DNA from: Bacillus luti
Lineage (GTDB): Bacteria; Bacillota; Bacilli; Bacillales; Bacillaceae_G
Reading direction: 5' to 3'
Length of the DNA: 64,000 nt
NCBI RefSeq assembly: GCF_001884105.1
Contig: NZ_MACI01000089.1
Location: forward strand, 33,696 to 97,695
In this document: positions 10,465 to 19,838 of the stretch, in pieces
Numbering within the stretch: position 1 is the first letter of the stretch
Layout: each line of letters begins with the position of its first letter
The notes under the pieces: model-generated
The model's input: the letters and a program-made list of their open reading frames with translations, nothing else
Database searches by the model: none
Told to the model about the DNA's origin: nothing
Position numbers and translations under genes: made by a program

Positions 10465-11154
10465 ATGATGGATCAATTTCTATGGGTGTTGTTTCCCTAT
10501 ATCATTTTTGCAATCTTTATCGGTGGACATATTTTCAGATACAACTATGATCAATTTGGATGGACATCAAAATCTAGTGAACTATTAGAGAAAAAAATGC
10601 TCCGAATCGGAAGTCTATTATTCCACTTTGGGATTATATTCGTAATTGGCGGTCATGTTATGGGGATTTTAATTCCAGAAGCTGTATACCGTTCAATAGG
10701 TATTTCTGAGCATATGTATCATGTAGTAGCAATTAGTTTCGGGCTTCCAGCAGGGGTTGCTTCTATCATCGGTTTAATTATATTAACGTACCGCCGCGTA
10801 ACAGTAAAACGTATTATTGCAACGAGTACAAAGGGAGATTATATTGCGCTTATTTTATTACTTATCGTTATGCTGGCAGGACTTTCCTCAACATTTTTAA
10901 ACATTGACTCAAAAGGATTTGATTATCGTACAACGATTGGTCCTTGGTTCCGAAGTCTCTTTATTTTCCAACCAAAAGTTGAATACATGACGGAAGTACC
11001 AGTTTGGTTTAAAATTCATATTCTCGCAGGGTTGGGGCTTTTCGCAGTATGGCCATTTACAAGACTGGTACATGTATTTAGTGCCCCAATTAAATACTTA
11101 AGTCGTAGTTATGTAATTTACAGAAGACGTATTCCAAATGAATTGAAAAAATAG
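10465..11154 (+). CDS. narI: Respiratory nitrate reductase gamma subunit NarI (cytochrome b)
   Basis: Membrane dihaem cytochrome b that oxidises menaquinol and passes electrons to NarH. 229 residues with about five membrane segments. Candidate haem-ligand His residues lie in GGHIF, LFHFGIIFVIGGHVMG and FKIHILAGLGLF. I choose ATG 10465, ten bases after AAAGGAG (10448-10454). An in-frame upstream ATG at 10426 lies inside narJ and lacks a site. A rho-independent terminator follows 31 bases downstream. Confidence 0.97.
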   Translation: MMDQFLWVLFPYIIFAIFIGGHIFRYNYDQFGWTSKSSELLEKKMLRIGSLLFHFGIIFVIGGHVMGILIPEAVYRSIGISEHMYHVVAISFGLPAGVASIIGLIILTYRRVTVKRIIATSTKGDYIALILLLIVMLAGLSSTFLNIDSKGFDYRTTIGPWFRSLFIFQPKVEYMTEVPVWFKIHILAGLGLFAVWPFTRLVHVFSAPIKYLSRSYVIYRRRIPNELKK

Positions 11155-11185
11155 TTTTGTTATACATGTTTAGTACTTTATAAGA

Positions 11186-11220
11186 AAAGCCGAGATCTAA
11201 TTGGACATCTCGGCTTTCCT
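11186..11220 (+). terminator. Terminator after narGHJI
   Basis: Stem AAAGCCGAGAT / ATCTCGGCTTT around a 10-base loop, then TCCTTAT. It lies between narI and the convergent fnr gene and could serve both. Confidence 0.8.
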
Positions 11221-11247
11221 TATAGGTATAAGTATCTAAATAAGATG

Positions 11248-11940
11248 CTAATCAATACTACAAACAGAGGCAGAGCAATCTTCACAAGCAATTTCACATT
11301 TTAAAAATTGTAAATCGTGAATTGTAATCTTTCCTTTATGAATAGAAATTGTACCTTGCTTTTTTAATTCATTTAACATTCGATTTACACTTTCGCGTGA
11401 AGTTGCACAGAAATTAGCAAGTTCTTGATTCGTTAACGGTAAATCGATGAGAATCCCATTTTCCTTTAGTACACCATAACTATTTGTCATTCGAATGAGA
11501 GTAGAATACAGGGCACCTTTTTTGCCATGTAATACTAAATCTCGGAACTTCGTTTGCATTCTTCTTAAATGTTCACTAATCCATTTCATAAATTCAAATA
11601 CGAGCGCGGGCTTTTGGAGTAATGCTTTTTCTAAGGTTTCACGCTTTATTACCCCTACTTCAACATCTTCAAGGCATTTTGAGTTTAATAAATACTTCGC
11701 ATTGTCCGTGAACAATGTTAGTTCACCAATAATGTCGTATGCCGAACAAATACGGAGTGTTAATTCCTGCCCATCAGCACTTAGTTTACTAATTTGTACT
11801 TTCCCTGAGTGGATGATATAGAGTTCTGTTGCTTCCATACCTTCTTGAAAAATAAAACTTCCTTTTTTAATCTGCATTTTATATTCAACAGATGCAAGTA
11901 ATTCCTTTAAGTCTTGAGATAATGTCATACTGTTTGCCAC
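11248..11940 (-). CDS. fnr: Crp/Fnr-family oxygen regulator Fnr
   Basis: Transcription factor that senses anaerobiosis and activates nar, moa and nir genes. 230 residues from GTG 11940: a cyclic-nucleotide-like N-terminal domain, then a helix-turn-helix near the C-terminal third (LTNQELANFCATSRESVNRMLNEL). The C-terminal tail CEIACEDCSASVC matches the Bacillus-type FNR, which holds its [4Fe-4S] cluster with C-terminal cysteines. GTG 11940 sits six bases after AAAGGTG. ATG 11928 is too far from it, and the open frame back to 12072 has no ribosome site. Its 5' region is shared with the divergent moaA operon and holds a perfect FNR box, so it may be autoregulated. Confidence 0.95.
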   Translation of the reverse strand: MANSMTLSQDLKELLASVEYKMQIKKGSFIFQEGMEATELYIIHSGKVQISKLSADGQELTLRICSAYDIIGELTLFTDNAKYLLNSKCLEDVEVGVIKRETLEKALLQKPALVFEFMKWISEHLRRMQTKFRDLVLHGKKGALYSTLIRMTNSYGVLKENGILIDLPLTNQELANFCATSRESVNRMLNELKKQGTISIHKGKITIHDLQFLKCEIACEDCSASVCSID

Positions 11941-12115
11941 AGCGATCACCTTTCTTCTTATAAGCAATACATCTCCTATTTTGAATGTAAGTATGATGAA
12001 AATGCAAGAGATATTTTTGGAAAGAAGTGAAATTTCAATGACTGGATGGAGTAGGGCTTGAGATGTGAACAAAATTCGAACGGATTTGTGAAAAATTTTG
12101 GAATGGGGAAAGTAA

Positions 12116-12158
12116 TGTGAGAAAAGTCACATTGAATATGTAGCTTCTTTTTTATAAT
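12116..12158 (+). promoter_or_regulatory. Perfect FNR box and -10 of the moaA operon
   Basis: TGTGAGAAAAGTCACA at 12116-12131 is an exact TGTGA-N6-TCACA. A consensus TATAAT lies at 12153-12158. The 32-base centre-to-centre distance equals that at narG, giving class II geometry and a predicted start near 12165. The box also lies upstream of divergent fnr. Confidence 0.88.
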
Positions 12159-12216
12159 AAAGGCAAATGAAAATATGAAACTTACTAAGGATTTGAGTAG
12201 AAAAGAAGGGATATAG

Positions 12217-13230
12217 ATGCACGAGAAGATGAGAGATTCGTTAGAGCGGCCACTTCAAGATTTACGTATTTCAGTTATTGATCGTTGTAATTTTAGATGC
12301 ACATACTGTATGCCTGCTGAAGTGTTCGGACCTGATTACACTTTTTTACAGGAAGAGTTTTTATTAACGTTCGATGAAATAGTAAGATTAGCAAGATTAT
12401 TTATAAGTATGGGAGTCAATAAAATTAGACTTACTGGCGGCGAACCTTTATTGCGTAAAGATTTACCGAAGTTAATTGCAATGCTTGCAAAGCTAGACGG
12501 TTTAACGGATATTGGACTCACAACAAACGGTATTCATTTAGCAAAGCAAGCAAAGGCGTTAAAAGAAGCGGGACTCAAACGTGTAAATATTAGTTTAGAT
12601 GCGATAGAGGATCATATCTTCCGAAAAATTAATGGACGAAATGTAAGTACAAAACCTGTATTGAAAGGAATTGAAGCAGCAAAGGCTGCTGGATTAGAAG
12701 TAAAAGTAAATATGGTCGTAAAAAAAAGAATGAATGATAGTCAAATTCTTCATATGGCTCGTTATTTTAAAGAACAAGAAATTCAGCTCCGTTTCATTGA
12801 GTTTATGGATGTAGGAAGTACGAACGGCTGGAACTTCGAACAAGTTATTACGAAGGAACAATTAATAGAGAAGATTAATCGTGTATATCCGATTGAGCCT
12901 GTTAAACCTCGTTACTTTGGAGAAGTTGCAAAATTGTATCGATATGTAGGGAGTGATGCAGAAGTTGGATTTATTACTTCAGTATCTGAGTCATTTTGTT
13001 CTTCTTGTACGAGAGCTCGTATTTCGGCAGACGGCAAGTTTTTCACGTGCTTATTTGGAACGAAAGGAACGGACTTACGAACGCTTCTTAGAGAAGATAT
13101 TTCGGATACTTCACTACTAAAAATTCTCCACCATACATGGGAGTTTAGAACAGATCGATATTCAGATGAAAGAACGGCGGAAAGTACAAATAAACGTCCA
13201 AAAGTTGAAATGTCATACATTGGAGGATAG
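12217..13230 (+). CDS. moaA: GTP 3',8-cyclase MoaA
   Basis: Radical-SAM enzyme of the first step of molybdopterin synthesis from GTP. 337 residues. The N-terminal cluster motif is CNFRCTYC (residues 23-30), the C-terminal second cluster is [21 protein letters not shown], and the protein ends in the GG tail characteristic of MoaA. It starts at ATG 12217 behind AGAAGGG. First gene of a six-gene operon (moaA-moeB-moeA-moaE-moaD-narK) headed by a perfect FNR box, which ties cofactor supply to anaerobic nitrate respiration. moaC, mogA and mobA are not in this operon. Confidence 0.97.
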   Translation: MHEKMRDSLERPLQDLRISVIDRCNFRCTYCMPAEVFGPDYTFLQEEFLLTFDEIVRLARLFISMGVNKIRLTGGEPLLRKDLPKLIAMLAKLDGLTDIGLTTNGIHLAKQAKALKEAGLKRVNISLDAIEDHIFRKINGRNVSTKPVLKGIEAAKAAGLEVKVNMVVKKRMNDSQILHMARYFKEQEIQLRFIEFMDVGSTNGWNFEQVITKEQLIEKINRVYPIEPVKPRYFGEVAKLYRYVGSDAEVGFITSVSESFCSSCTRARISADGKFFTCLFGTKGTDLRTLLREDISDTSLLKILHHTWEFRTDRYSDERTAESTNKRPKVEMSYIGG

Positions 13231-13247
13231 AGAAAGGAGGATTCCCT

Positions 13248-14261
13248 ATGCAAGAGCGATATTCAAGACAGGTACTATTTTCTGAAATTGGTGAAATAGG
13301 ACAAAGAAAAATAAGAGAAAAGCATGTGCTCTTAATCGGTGCGGGTGCACTAGGGGCTGCAAATGCGGAAGCTCTCGTTAGGATGGGAATTGGGAAATTG
13401 ACAATTGCTGACCGTGACTACGTCGAATGGAGTAATTTACAACGGCAACAGTTATATACAGAAGAAGATGCGAAGCAGTGCAAGCCAAAAGCAATTGCAG
13501 CAGCAGAACATTTAAGAACGATTAATTCTGAAGTGGAGATTGAGCCAGTTGTAACAGATGTCACAATGCAAGAAATGGAAGAGTTAACAAAAGAAGTGGA
13601 TCTCATATTAGATGCGACTGATAACTTTGATACGCGTCTACTTATAAATGACATTTCACAAAAAGAAAATATACCTTGGATATACGGTGGTTGCATTGGA
13701 AGCTACGGTGTAACGTATACAATTCTTCCGGGAAAAACACCGTGCTTTCGCTGCTTAATGGATCATCCTATGGGTGGTGCAACATGTGATACAGCAGGAA
13801 TTATTCAGCCAGCTGTACAGATGGTTGTTGCTCATCAAGTAACAGAGGCGATGAAAATATTGGTGGATAATTACCAGTCGCTAAGAGGAACGATGTTATC
13901 ATTTGATATTTGGAACAATCAATATCTCTCATTAAAAGTAAATAGACAGAAAAAAAGTACATGTCCATCTTGTGGAAAATCACGAACATATCCAAGTTTA
14001 ACATTTGAAGCGCAGATGAAAACTGAATTGTTATGCGGGCGGAATACCGTTCAAATCCGTCCAGGAATAGAGGGGACTCTTAATTTAGAAGAAATACAAA
14101 AACGCTTACAAAAAAGTTTGGATGTCAAAAAAACACCATATTTATTATCGTTTCTTGTTGATGAATATCGTTTCGTTTTATTTACAGACGGTAGGGCGTT
14201 TATTCATGGGACAAATGATATGAAAATAGCAAAACGATTATATGCAAAATATGTAGGGTAA
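13248..14261 (+). CDS. moeB: Molybdopterin-synthase adenylyltransferase MoeB (ThiF/E1 family)
   Basis: E1-like enzyme that adenylates the C-terminal GG of MoaD. 337 residues. Nucleotide-binding GAGALGAANAEALVRMG lies near residues 31-47, the RQ...N.QRQQLY region follows, and the two zinc CxxC pairs are CFRC and CPSC. A C-terminal extension after the second CxxC (about 90 residues) has no rhodanese active-site loop that I can see. It starts 17 bases after moaA, behind AAAGGAGG. ThiF and MoeB are similar, but the moa operon context favours MoeB. Confidence 0.9.
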   Translation: MQERYSRQVLFSEIGEIGQRKIREKHVLLIGAGALGAANAEALVRMGIGKLTIADRDYVEWSNLQRQQLYTEEDAKQCKPKAIAAAEHLRTINSEVEIEPVVTDVTMQEMEELTKEVDLILDATDNFDTRLLINDISQKENIPWIYGGCIGSYGVTYTILPGKTPCFRCLMDHPMGGATCDTAGIIQPAVQMVVAHQVTEAMKILVDNYQSLRGTMLSFDIWNNQYLSLKVNRQKKSTCPSCGKSRTYPSLTFEAQMKTELLCGRNTVQIRPGIEGTLNLEEIQKRLQKSLDVKKTPYLLSFLVDEYRFVLFTDGRAFIHGTNDMKIAKRLYAKYVG

Positions 14262-14302
14262 ATAGAATGAGAGCTTCTATTTTTCAAAACGAGGTGAAAA
14301 AA

Positions 14303-15592
14303 ATGTTATTAAAACGTAATCCAATTCCAGTGGCAGAAGCAGTTGCACGTGTAATGGAATATGCTCATGAGGGTGAAACGGAAAAAGTTTCTCTTATAGA
14401 CAGTTACGGAAGAATCCTTGGAGAAGATGTTGTTGCAGATCATGATGTCCCGCATTTTGATCGCTCTCCGTACGATGGATTTGCGATTCGAGCAGAAGAT
14501 ACAAAAGAAGCGAGTAGCAGTAACCCAATTCGGTTTGAAGTGATTGGTGAAATCGGAGCAGGTTTTGTTTTTACAGAAGAAGTGAAACCATTTCAAACTG
14601 TCCGTATTATGACAGGTGCGGCAATTCCAGCAGGGTGTAATGCAGTTGTTATGTTAGAACTAACGGAAGGATTTGAAGAAAACGAAAAGACTTTTATGAA
14701 ATTAAAACGCTCTTTTGCTTCCGGGGATAACATTTCTTTTAAAGGAGAAGATGTAAAACGAAATACCATCCTTGTGAAAAAAGGGACTGTTATTAATCCT
14801 GGAGTTGCAGCACTTCTTGCTACGTTTGGTTATAGTTCCGTACATGTTGTAAAACAGCCGATTATTGGAATTGTGACGACAGGAAGTGAACTGCTTGAGG
14901 TACATGAACAATTAAAATCAGGGAAGATTCGAAATAGCAACTCCTATATGATCGCTGCTCAAATTGAACGAGCGGGGGGAGTTGTACAGTATTATGGACA
15001 AATCGCTGATGATATAGAGACGTGCTATAACACTGTAAAAAAAGCGATAAAAGAAGTCGATATTTTAATTACAACTGGTGGTGTTTCGGTAGGAGACTAT
15101 GACTATTTTCCTGCTATTTATGAAAGATTGCAAGCTAATGTACTTTTCAACAAAATAGCGATGCGGCCAGGAAGTGTGACAACTGTAGCTGAGGTAGAAG
15201 GAAAACTACTATTTGGTCTATCTGGTAATCCTTCTGCTTGTTATGTCGGATGTGAATTATATGTTCGACCAGTCATTGGAACATATTTGCATAGAAAAGA
15301 TCCGCACGTATTTCGTGCAGAAGCAATTTTACAGAAAGACTTTCCGAAAGCAAATCCATTTACTCGTTTTGTAAGAGGGAGAGTAGAAATTGTAGATGGA
15401 CAATTACAAGTTATACCAGTTGGTCTAGATAAATCTAGCGCAATTTCTTCACTTGCAGAGGCAAATGCATGTATCGTCCTGCCAGGAGGAACGAGAGGGT
15501 TTGAAGCAGGAATAACTGTTTCGGTACTGTTATTAGAATCAAACGCCGGAAGTGAGTGGCCGTGGGATGAACCGCTTCGATCATATAAATAA
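14303..15592 (+). CDS. moeA: Molybdopterin molybdenumtransferase MoeA
   Basis: Inserts molybdate into adenylated molybdopterin. 429 residues from ATG 14303, which follows GAGGTGA by five bases. An in-frame ATG at 14267 has no comparable site. Seen motifs: the N-terminal hinge region DHDVPHFDRSPYDGFAIR, the conserved MTGAAIPAGCNAVV, and the MoCF-binding TTGGVSVGDYDYF with LSGNPSACYV. Third gene of the FNR-driven cofactor operon. Confidence 0.96.
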   Translation: MLLKRNPIPVAEAVARVMEYAHEGETEKVSLIDSYGRILGEDVVADHDVPHFDRSPYDGFAIRAEDTKEASSSNPIRFEVIGEIGAGFVFTEEVKPFQTVRIMTGAAIPAGCNAVVMLELTEGFEENEKTFMKLKRSFASGDNISFKGEDVKRNTILVKKGTVINPGVAALLATFGYSSVHVVKQPIIGIVTTGSELLEVHEQLKSGKIRNSNSYMIAAQIERAGGVVQYYGQIADDIETCYNTVKKAIKEVDILITTGGVSVGDYDYFPAIYERLQANVLFNKIAMRPGSVTTVAEVEGKLLFGLSGNPSACYVGCELYVRPVIGTYLHRKDPHVFRAEAILQKDFPKANPFTRFVRGRVEIVDGQLQVIPVGLDKSSAISSLAEANACIVLPGGTRGFEAGITVSVLLLESNAGSEWPWDEPLRSYK

Positions 15593-15635
15593 TAGAAAAT
15601 AGATTGCTAACTTATACAAAGATAAGAGGTGCAAA

Positions 15636-16106
15636 ATGACACAAACGTATTATGAAGTAATTGATACACCTATTTCAATTGAAGAAGTTACAAACAAAGT
15701 AATTCGTCGTGAGTGTGGTGCTGTTACTACTTTCATTGGCACTGTAAGAGAATTTACGAAAGGACGTCGTACACTATATTTAGAGTATGTAGCATATAAA
15801 ACAATGGCAGAAAAACAACTTGAGAAAATTGGCACTGAAGTAGAAGCGAAGTGGTCTGGGACATATGTCGCCATTACACATCGCATTGGTACATTACAAA
15901 TTTCTGATCTTGCTGTTGTTGTCGCCGTTTCTACACCACACCGGAAAGCAGCATATGAGGCGAACGAATATATTATGGAGCGTATAAAACAAATTGTTCC
16001 GATTTGGAAGAAAGAGTTTTGGGAAGATGGTGAGTCATGGATAGGTGATCAGTTAGAGAAAATAGCATATGCAAATGGTGAGCCTGGAAAGGAGATAAGA
16101 ATATGA
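15636..16106 (+). CDS. moaE: Molybdopterin synthase large subunit MoaE
   Basis: 156 residues. It forms the active site of molybdopterin synthase, which dithiolates precursor Z using sulfur carried on MoaD. Recognised by GAVTTFIGTVRE, LEYVAYKTMAEKQL, the HRIG...VVVAVSTPHRKAAYEA core and the catalytic-lysine region PIWKKE near residues 116-121. Its stop overlaps the start of moaD, consistent with equimolar production. Confidence 0.96.
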   Translation: MTQTYYEVIDTPISIEEVTNKVIRRECGAVTTFIGTVREFTKGRRTLYLEYVAYKTMAEKQLEKIGTEVEAKWSGTYVAITHRIGTLQISDLAVVVAVSTPHRKAAYEANEYIMERIKQIVPIWKKEFWEDGESWIGDQLEKIAYANGEPGKEIRI

Positions 16107-16336
16107 TTGAAGTACTATTATTTGCACATTTACAAGAAGAAGTCAGTAAGCCAGCATTACACATAGATTGCGAAAATATTACGGTTGCGAAGCTAAAGGA
16201 AGTTCTGGTTAAGGAATATAATGTAGCAATTTCAAATGAGATTATGGTTGCGATAAATGAAGAATATGCAAATGAGGATGACATCATTCAAACTGGCAAT
16301 GTCGTAGCAATGATTCCGCCAGTAAGTGGTGGTTGA
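16103..16336 (+). CDS. moaD: Molybdopterin synthase sulfur carrier subunit MoaD
   Basis: 77-residue ubiquitin-fold sulfur carrier ending PPVSGG. The terminal GG is thiocarboxylated after adenylation by MoeB. It overlaps moaE by four bases and partners with it. Length and tail are typical. Confidence 0.96.
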   Translation: MIEVLLFAHLQEEVSKPALHIDCENITVAKLKEVLVKEYNVAISNEIMVAINEEYANEDDIIQTGNVVAMIPPVSGG

Positions 16337-16343
16337 TTCTTTT

Positions 16344-16377
16344 CAGCCTGATCATGTAAGGACGTGATTAGGCTGGA
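16344..16377 (+). other. Hairpin between moaD and narK
   Basis: AGCCTGATCA / TGATTAGGCT inverted repeat without a following T-run. It is probably an RNA-processing or stability element dividing the cofactor genes from narK. The function is inference. Confidence 0.4.
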
Positions 16378-16416
16378 GGGAATGAATATAACTATGCATA
16401 CATAGGAGGGAACAGG

Positions 16417-17586
16417 ATGAAAAGTCCTAATTTTCAATTAAGTTTACAAACTTCCAATCTAGTTATCGGTTTTATGGTATGGGTTATTTTATCATCATTA
16501 ATGCCCTATATTAAAGTAGATATCCCATTAACTGCAGGACAAATTTCTATGGTAACAGCAGTACCGGTTATATTAGGTTCTGTTCTTCGCATTCCGATTG
16601 GTTATTGGACAAATCGTTTCGGAGCAAGAAAATTATTCTTTATTAGTTTTATTCTATTATTATTTCCTGTCTTTTATATTAGTGTTGCCGATTCAATGAT
16701 GGATTTAATTATTGGTGGTTTATTCGTCGGAATCGGTGGGGCGGTATTCTCAGTAGGGGTAACTTCTTTACCGAAATACTTTCCGAAAGAGAGTCATGGT
16801 TTTGTAAATGGTATTTACGGTGTCGGTAACGCGGGGACAGCAATTACTTCATTTTTAGCTCCTGTAATTGCGACATCAGTTGGTTGGAGAACGACAGTAC
16901 AGTGTTATTTAGTTTTACTTGCAGCGTTTGCACTTATGAACTTTTTATTAGGCGATCGTAAGGAGAAAAAGGTGAATACACCATTAATGGAACAAATAAA
17001 AGGTGTATATAAAAATGAAAAACTTTGGTTTCTATGTATCTTTTACTTTTTAACATTCGGATCATTTGTCGCATTTACAGTATACTTACCAAACTTTTTA
17101 GTATCTCACTTCGGATTAGAGAAAGTAGATGCAGGTATGCGGACAGCCGGATTCATCATACTCGCAACAATAATGCGTCCGATTGGTGGTTGGCTAGGTG
17201 ATAAGTTTAATCCATTTAAAATATTAATCTTCGTATTTATCGGATTAACACTTTCAGGTATTATTTTATCATTTATGCCTAGCATGAATGTGTACACATT
17301 TGGTTGCCTACTAGTCGCATTTTGTGCAGGGATTGGAAATGGTACAATCTTCAAACTCGTTCCAATGTATTTCTCAGAACAAGCTGGTATTGTAAATGGA
17401 CTCGTTTCAGCTTTAGGCGGACTAGGAGGATTCTTCCCGCCGCTAATTTTAACATTACTATTCCAACTAACAGGTCATTATGCAATTGGGTTTATGGCAT
17501 TATCAGAAGTCGCACTTGCTTGTTTAATCATTACTGTGTGGATGTATAGTCAAGAAAAGCTGTTAGTGCTGTTAAAGACTCATTAA
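16417..17586 (+). CDS. narK: Nitrate/nitrite major-facilitator transporter NarK
   Basis: 389 residues, about 12 membrane segments, MFS fold, NarK/NasA type. The conserved loop GYWTNRFGARK occurs after helix 2 and a second MFS loop GGWLGDKFNPFK after helix 8. A glycine-rich nitrate-signature-like stretch (GNAGTAITSF) lies in the N-terminal half, and GIGNGTIFKLVP in the C-terminal half. It imports nitrate and/or exports nitrite for NarG. Last gene of the moa operon, 80 bases after moaD, with its own AGGAGGGA site and a strong terminator behind it. Confidence 0.94.
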   Translation: MKSPNFQLSLQTSNLVIGFMVWVILSSLMPYIKVDIPLTAGQISMVTAVPVILGSVLRIPIGYWTNRFGARKLFFISFILLLFPVFYISVADSMMDLIIGGLFVGIGGAVFSVGVTSLPKYFPKESHGFVNGIYGVGNAGTAITSFLAPVIATSVGWRTTVQCYLVLLAAFALMNFLLGDRKEKKVNTPLMEQIKGVYKNEKLWFLCIFYFLTFGSFVAFTVYLPNFLVSHFGLEKVDAGMRTAGFIILATIMRPIGGWLGDKFNPFKILIFVFIGLTLSGIILSFMPSMNVYTFGCLLVAFCAGIGNGTIFKLVPMYFSEQAGIVNGLVSALGGLGGFFPPLILTLLFQLTGHYAIGFMALSEVALACLIITVWMYSQEKLLVLLKTH

Positions 17587-17592
17587 TAAAGA

Positions 17593-17630
17593 AAAAGAAC
17601 CATCCCAAAGTATTTTGGGATGGTTCTTTT
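17593..17630 (+). terminator. Terminator after narK
   Basis: AAAAGAACCATCCCAAA / TTTGGGATGGTTCTTTT, a long perfect stem with a short loop and T-run. Confidence 0.92.
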
Positions 17631-17815
17631 AGTAATAGGCTTCAACACATTCTTTTATGACCAAATTCTTTAGTAAGGCTAATGGATATTGTGAAATAGT
17701 ACACTTAAACGAAAGAATACAGTTTAGGTCGATAAGATAAAATTATGAATTTGTATAAATAATCTATAATTTTCTTTAAGAGTCATATTTGCTATGTTAA
17801 AGAAAAGGGAGGGAT

Positions 17816-17974
17816 ATGAGAATATTAGATGCACATTTTCGTATTATCGATTTTAATTTTCTAATTATTGATAACTAAGGAGTGTTTCCGCCTAACTTTG
17901 TTGTAGAAGATTATTAGATTGATGCAATAGAATTGTCCAAAGTTGCATCCATTTTAGTAAAGGGTTTAATGAAA
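17816..17974 (+). pseudogene. Remnant of an amidohydrolase-type metal-dependent hydrolase
   Basis: A ribosome site AAAAGGGAGGG is followed by ATG 17816 and a reading frame MRILDAHFRIIDFNF. This resembles the N-terminus of TIM-barrel amidohydrolases, whose DAHxH metal motif here ends in Arg instead of His. Two in-frame stops (17876-17878 and 17918-17920) interrupt recognisable continuation (FPPNFVVEDY). Homology trails off before the next gene. It is a decayed gene, too short to work. The family call is by recognition of the start only. Confidence 0.6.
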
Positions 17975-18002
17975 CTATAATATATTTGGAATGAGGTTTT
18001 AC

Positions 18003-18920
18003 ATGTTTGTTTTTATTATATTAGACGTAATATTACCAATATTAATATTGATGCTAATTGGTGCAATCTTACAAAGAAAGTTCCAATTTAACTTAAAGCA
18101 GCTATCTACACTTATTAATTATTGCTTGATGCCAGCGGCTGTATTTGTGAATATATATGATATTCGTATAGAAACAGGTTTGTTGCTCCAGATAATATAC
18201 TATTTAATGCTTTATAGTCTGAGTTTGATCATAGTAAGTCATTTCATTTCAAAAACATTAAAGTTAGAAAAAGGAGAAAGTGCAGCTCTAAAAAATAGCA
18301 TTTCGTTAATGAATTCCGGTAATTATGGGTTACCAGTAAGTCAATTGATTTTCAGTCATAATCCAGTGGGGGTTTCCATTCAGATTTTTATTGTTATTTT
18401 CCAAAATCTTTTAACTTATTCATATGGGATATATAACTTACTATCAGCAACAAAAACAATCGGAGGTATTATTCAATCATTTCTAAGACTGCCTGTATTT
18501 CATGCGCTCGTATTAGGGGTTCTCTTTCAATCTTTTAAAATTCAATTACCTAATTCTATCTTGCTACCTCTTAATCAGCTTGCGAATGGTTTTGTTGCAA
18601 TAGCACTCATATTGCTAGGGGCACAATTATCCAACATTAAGCTTAATTTTTTCCATCGAGTCATAACATGGGCTTTAATTGGAAGGTTACTGATGGGACC
18701 ATTATTAGCACTTGCCATGATCTACCTACTAAACATCGATGGTATTGTTGCACAATCATTATTTATTGCAAGTTCTTTTCCTACTTCAAGAAATACATCG
18801 ACCATTGCTATGGAATATCAAATAGAGCCTGAATTACATGCACAAATCGTTTTATTTTCAACACTTTTCAGCATTATTACAGTAACTGTCGTTATTTATT
18901 TTTCATATATTTTGTTTTGA
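18003..18920 (+). CDS. AEC-family membrane carrier
   Basis: 305 residues, nearly all hydrophobic, with about 8-10 membrane segments. The two inverted halves typical of auxin-efflux-carrier family proteins are visible, including the NSGNYGLPV motif near residue 100, which matches the family's first-half signature. AEC proteins in bacteria export or import organic acids such as malate. The substrate here is unknown. I start at ATG 18003, five bases after TGAGGT. The in-frame ATG 17991 overlaps that site. Confidence 0.85.
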   Translation: MFVFIILDVILPILILMLIGAILQRKFQFNLKQLSTLINYCLMPAAVFVNIYDIRIETGLLLQIIYYLMLYSLSLIIVSHFISKTLKLEKGESAALKNSISLMNSGNYGLPVSQLIFSHNPVGVSIQIFIVIFQNLLTYSYGIYNLLSATKTIGGIIQSFLRLPVFHALVLGVLFQSFKIQLPNSILLPLNQLANGFVAIALILLGAQLSNIKLNFFHRVITWALIGRLLMGPLLALAMIYLLNIDGIVAQSLFIASSFPTSRNTSTIAMEYQIEPELHAQIVLFSTLFSIITVTVVIYFSYILF

Positions 18921-18959
18921 ATATACGTGCAAAAACGAATAGATTTGAGGCGGTAAATG

Positions 18960-19103
18960 ATGGACGGAAATCCCATCGATATGAGAAGAAAACGGTTTTT
19001 GATATATTGGGTGTCGTTTACAATTGTACAATGTCTGATAATCAAGCGGCCTAATTCAAAAAAAGGAAACTCATTAGGGGTTATTTCGTATGCAAATCTT
19101 TAA
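18960..19103 (+). CDS. Possible small membrane protein (47 residues)
   Basis: ATG 18960 follows a TGAGGCGGT-like ribosome site. The product has an Arg/Lys patch (MRRKR) followed by one hydrophobic segment (FLIYWVSFTIVQCLII) and a short polar tail. I do not recognise it. It may be a real small protein or a gene fragment. The rest of the 18921-19269 gap shows nothing further. Confidence 0.3.
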   Translation: MDGNPIDMRRKRFLIYWVSFTIVQCLIIKRPNSKKGNSLGVISYANL

Positions 19104-19269
19104 AGCATTTACATATATACTTGCGAAAAAAGACACAATCTCGCTTATCATGTAAAGTTACATGAGCTTAGGATGATAGCAATGGGTGAAAGTGTCAAGT
19201 AAGAATTTTATCTTTATTGATTTTATGCGGTTTTTCCTCATAATTGTAATTAAGGGGGATGATTCTAAT

Positions 19270-19647
19270 TTGAGTGAACAGAATATTAGCACAACAGTTT
19301 CGGGAGATTTGATTGTTACACATCTAATTGGCCAGATTAAAACAGAGGATGTGTATGAATGGTTTAATGGTTTCGAGCAGGTTTGTCAGCAATTCATTTC
19401 CGAAGGGCGGAAATACAAATTGTTGGTGGATAGAAAAGGATACACGCCAAATCATTTTTCTGTTCAAAAAGTATGGAAAGAGAAGTTCTTCAATGAAACT
19501 ATTTTGAATCATAGTAAGGCAATTGCATTTCTTCTTGAAGAAGGAGAGATACTGAATTATTTACAGCAATCTAATACGAAAGAATCTGTGAAATTTTTTG
19601 ATGATTATGAACAAGCGTTAATTTGGTTGGATGAATATCAAATGTAA
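19270..19647 (+). CDS. Small STAS/SpoIIAA-like protein
   Basis: 125 residues from TTG 19270, which follows AAGGGGG (19252-19258). The frame is open upstream to GTG 19186, but that stretch is not domain-like. The pattern (strand with DLIVTHLIGQIKTEDV, central KLLVDRKGYTP, strand AIAFLLEEGE, final KFFDDYEQALIWLDEY) fits the SpoIIAA-like/STAS fold group, with the last segment as terminal helix. The role is unknown. It stands alone between an AEC carrier and the convergent siroheme operon. Confidence 0.65.
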   Translation: MSEQNISTTVSGDLIVTHLIGQIKTEDVYEWFNGFEQVCQQFISEGRKYKLLVDRKGYTPNHFSVQKVWKEKFFNETILNHSKAIAFLLEEGEILNYLQQSNTKESVKFFDDYEQALIWLDEYQM

Positions 19648-19772
19648 AAACTGAATTGAACCAGTTGCTCCTAATATTGTATTTGTCATACAATTCATTA
19701 GTTTACAAGTTGCCAGCACCATTCATTTTCTTCGTAATTTGCTTGTGAAACTTTAATAAACAATATCAAAAC

Positions 19773-19808
19773 AAAAAGGACAAACGTTTCTAAAAAACGT
19801 TTGTCCAA
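19773..19808 (-). terminator. Terminator of the nir/siroheme operon
   Basis: GGACAAACGTTT / AAACGTTTGTCC stem. On the minus strand it is followed by TTTTTGTTTT. It lies 30 bases past the sirC stop. Confidence 0.9.
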
Positions 19809-19838
19809 AGGTAATTACTATTTTAGCTAAGTGATAGA

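Noticed and set aside
17690-17712. FNR-like TGTGAAATAGTACAC downstream of narK
   Set aside because: The second half-site does not match TCACA and there is no promoter or intact gene at the expected distance.
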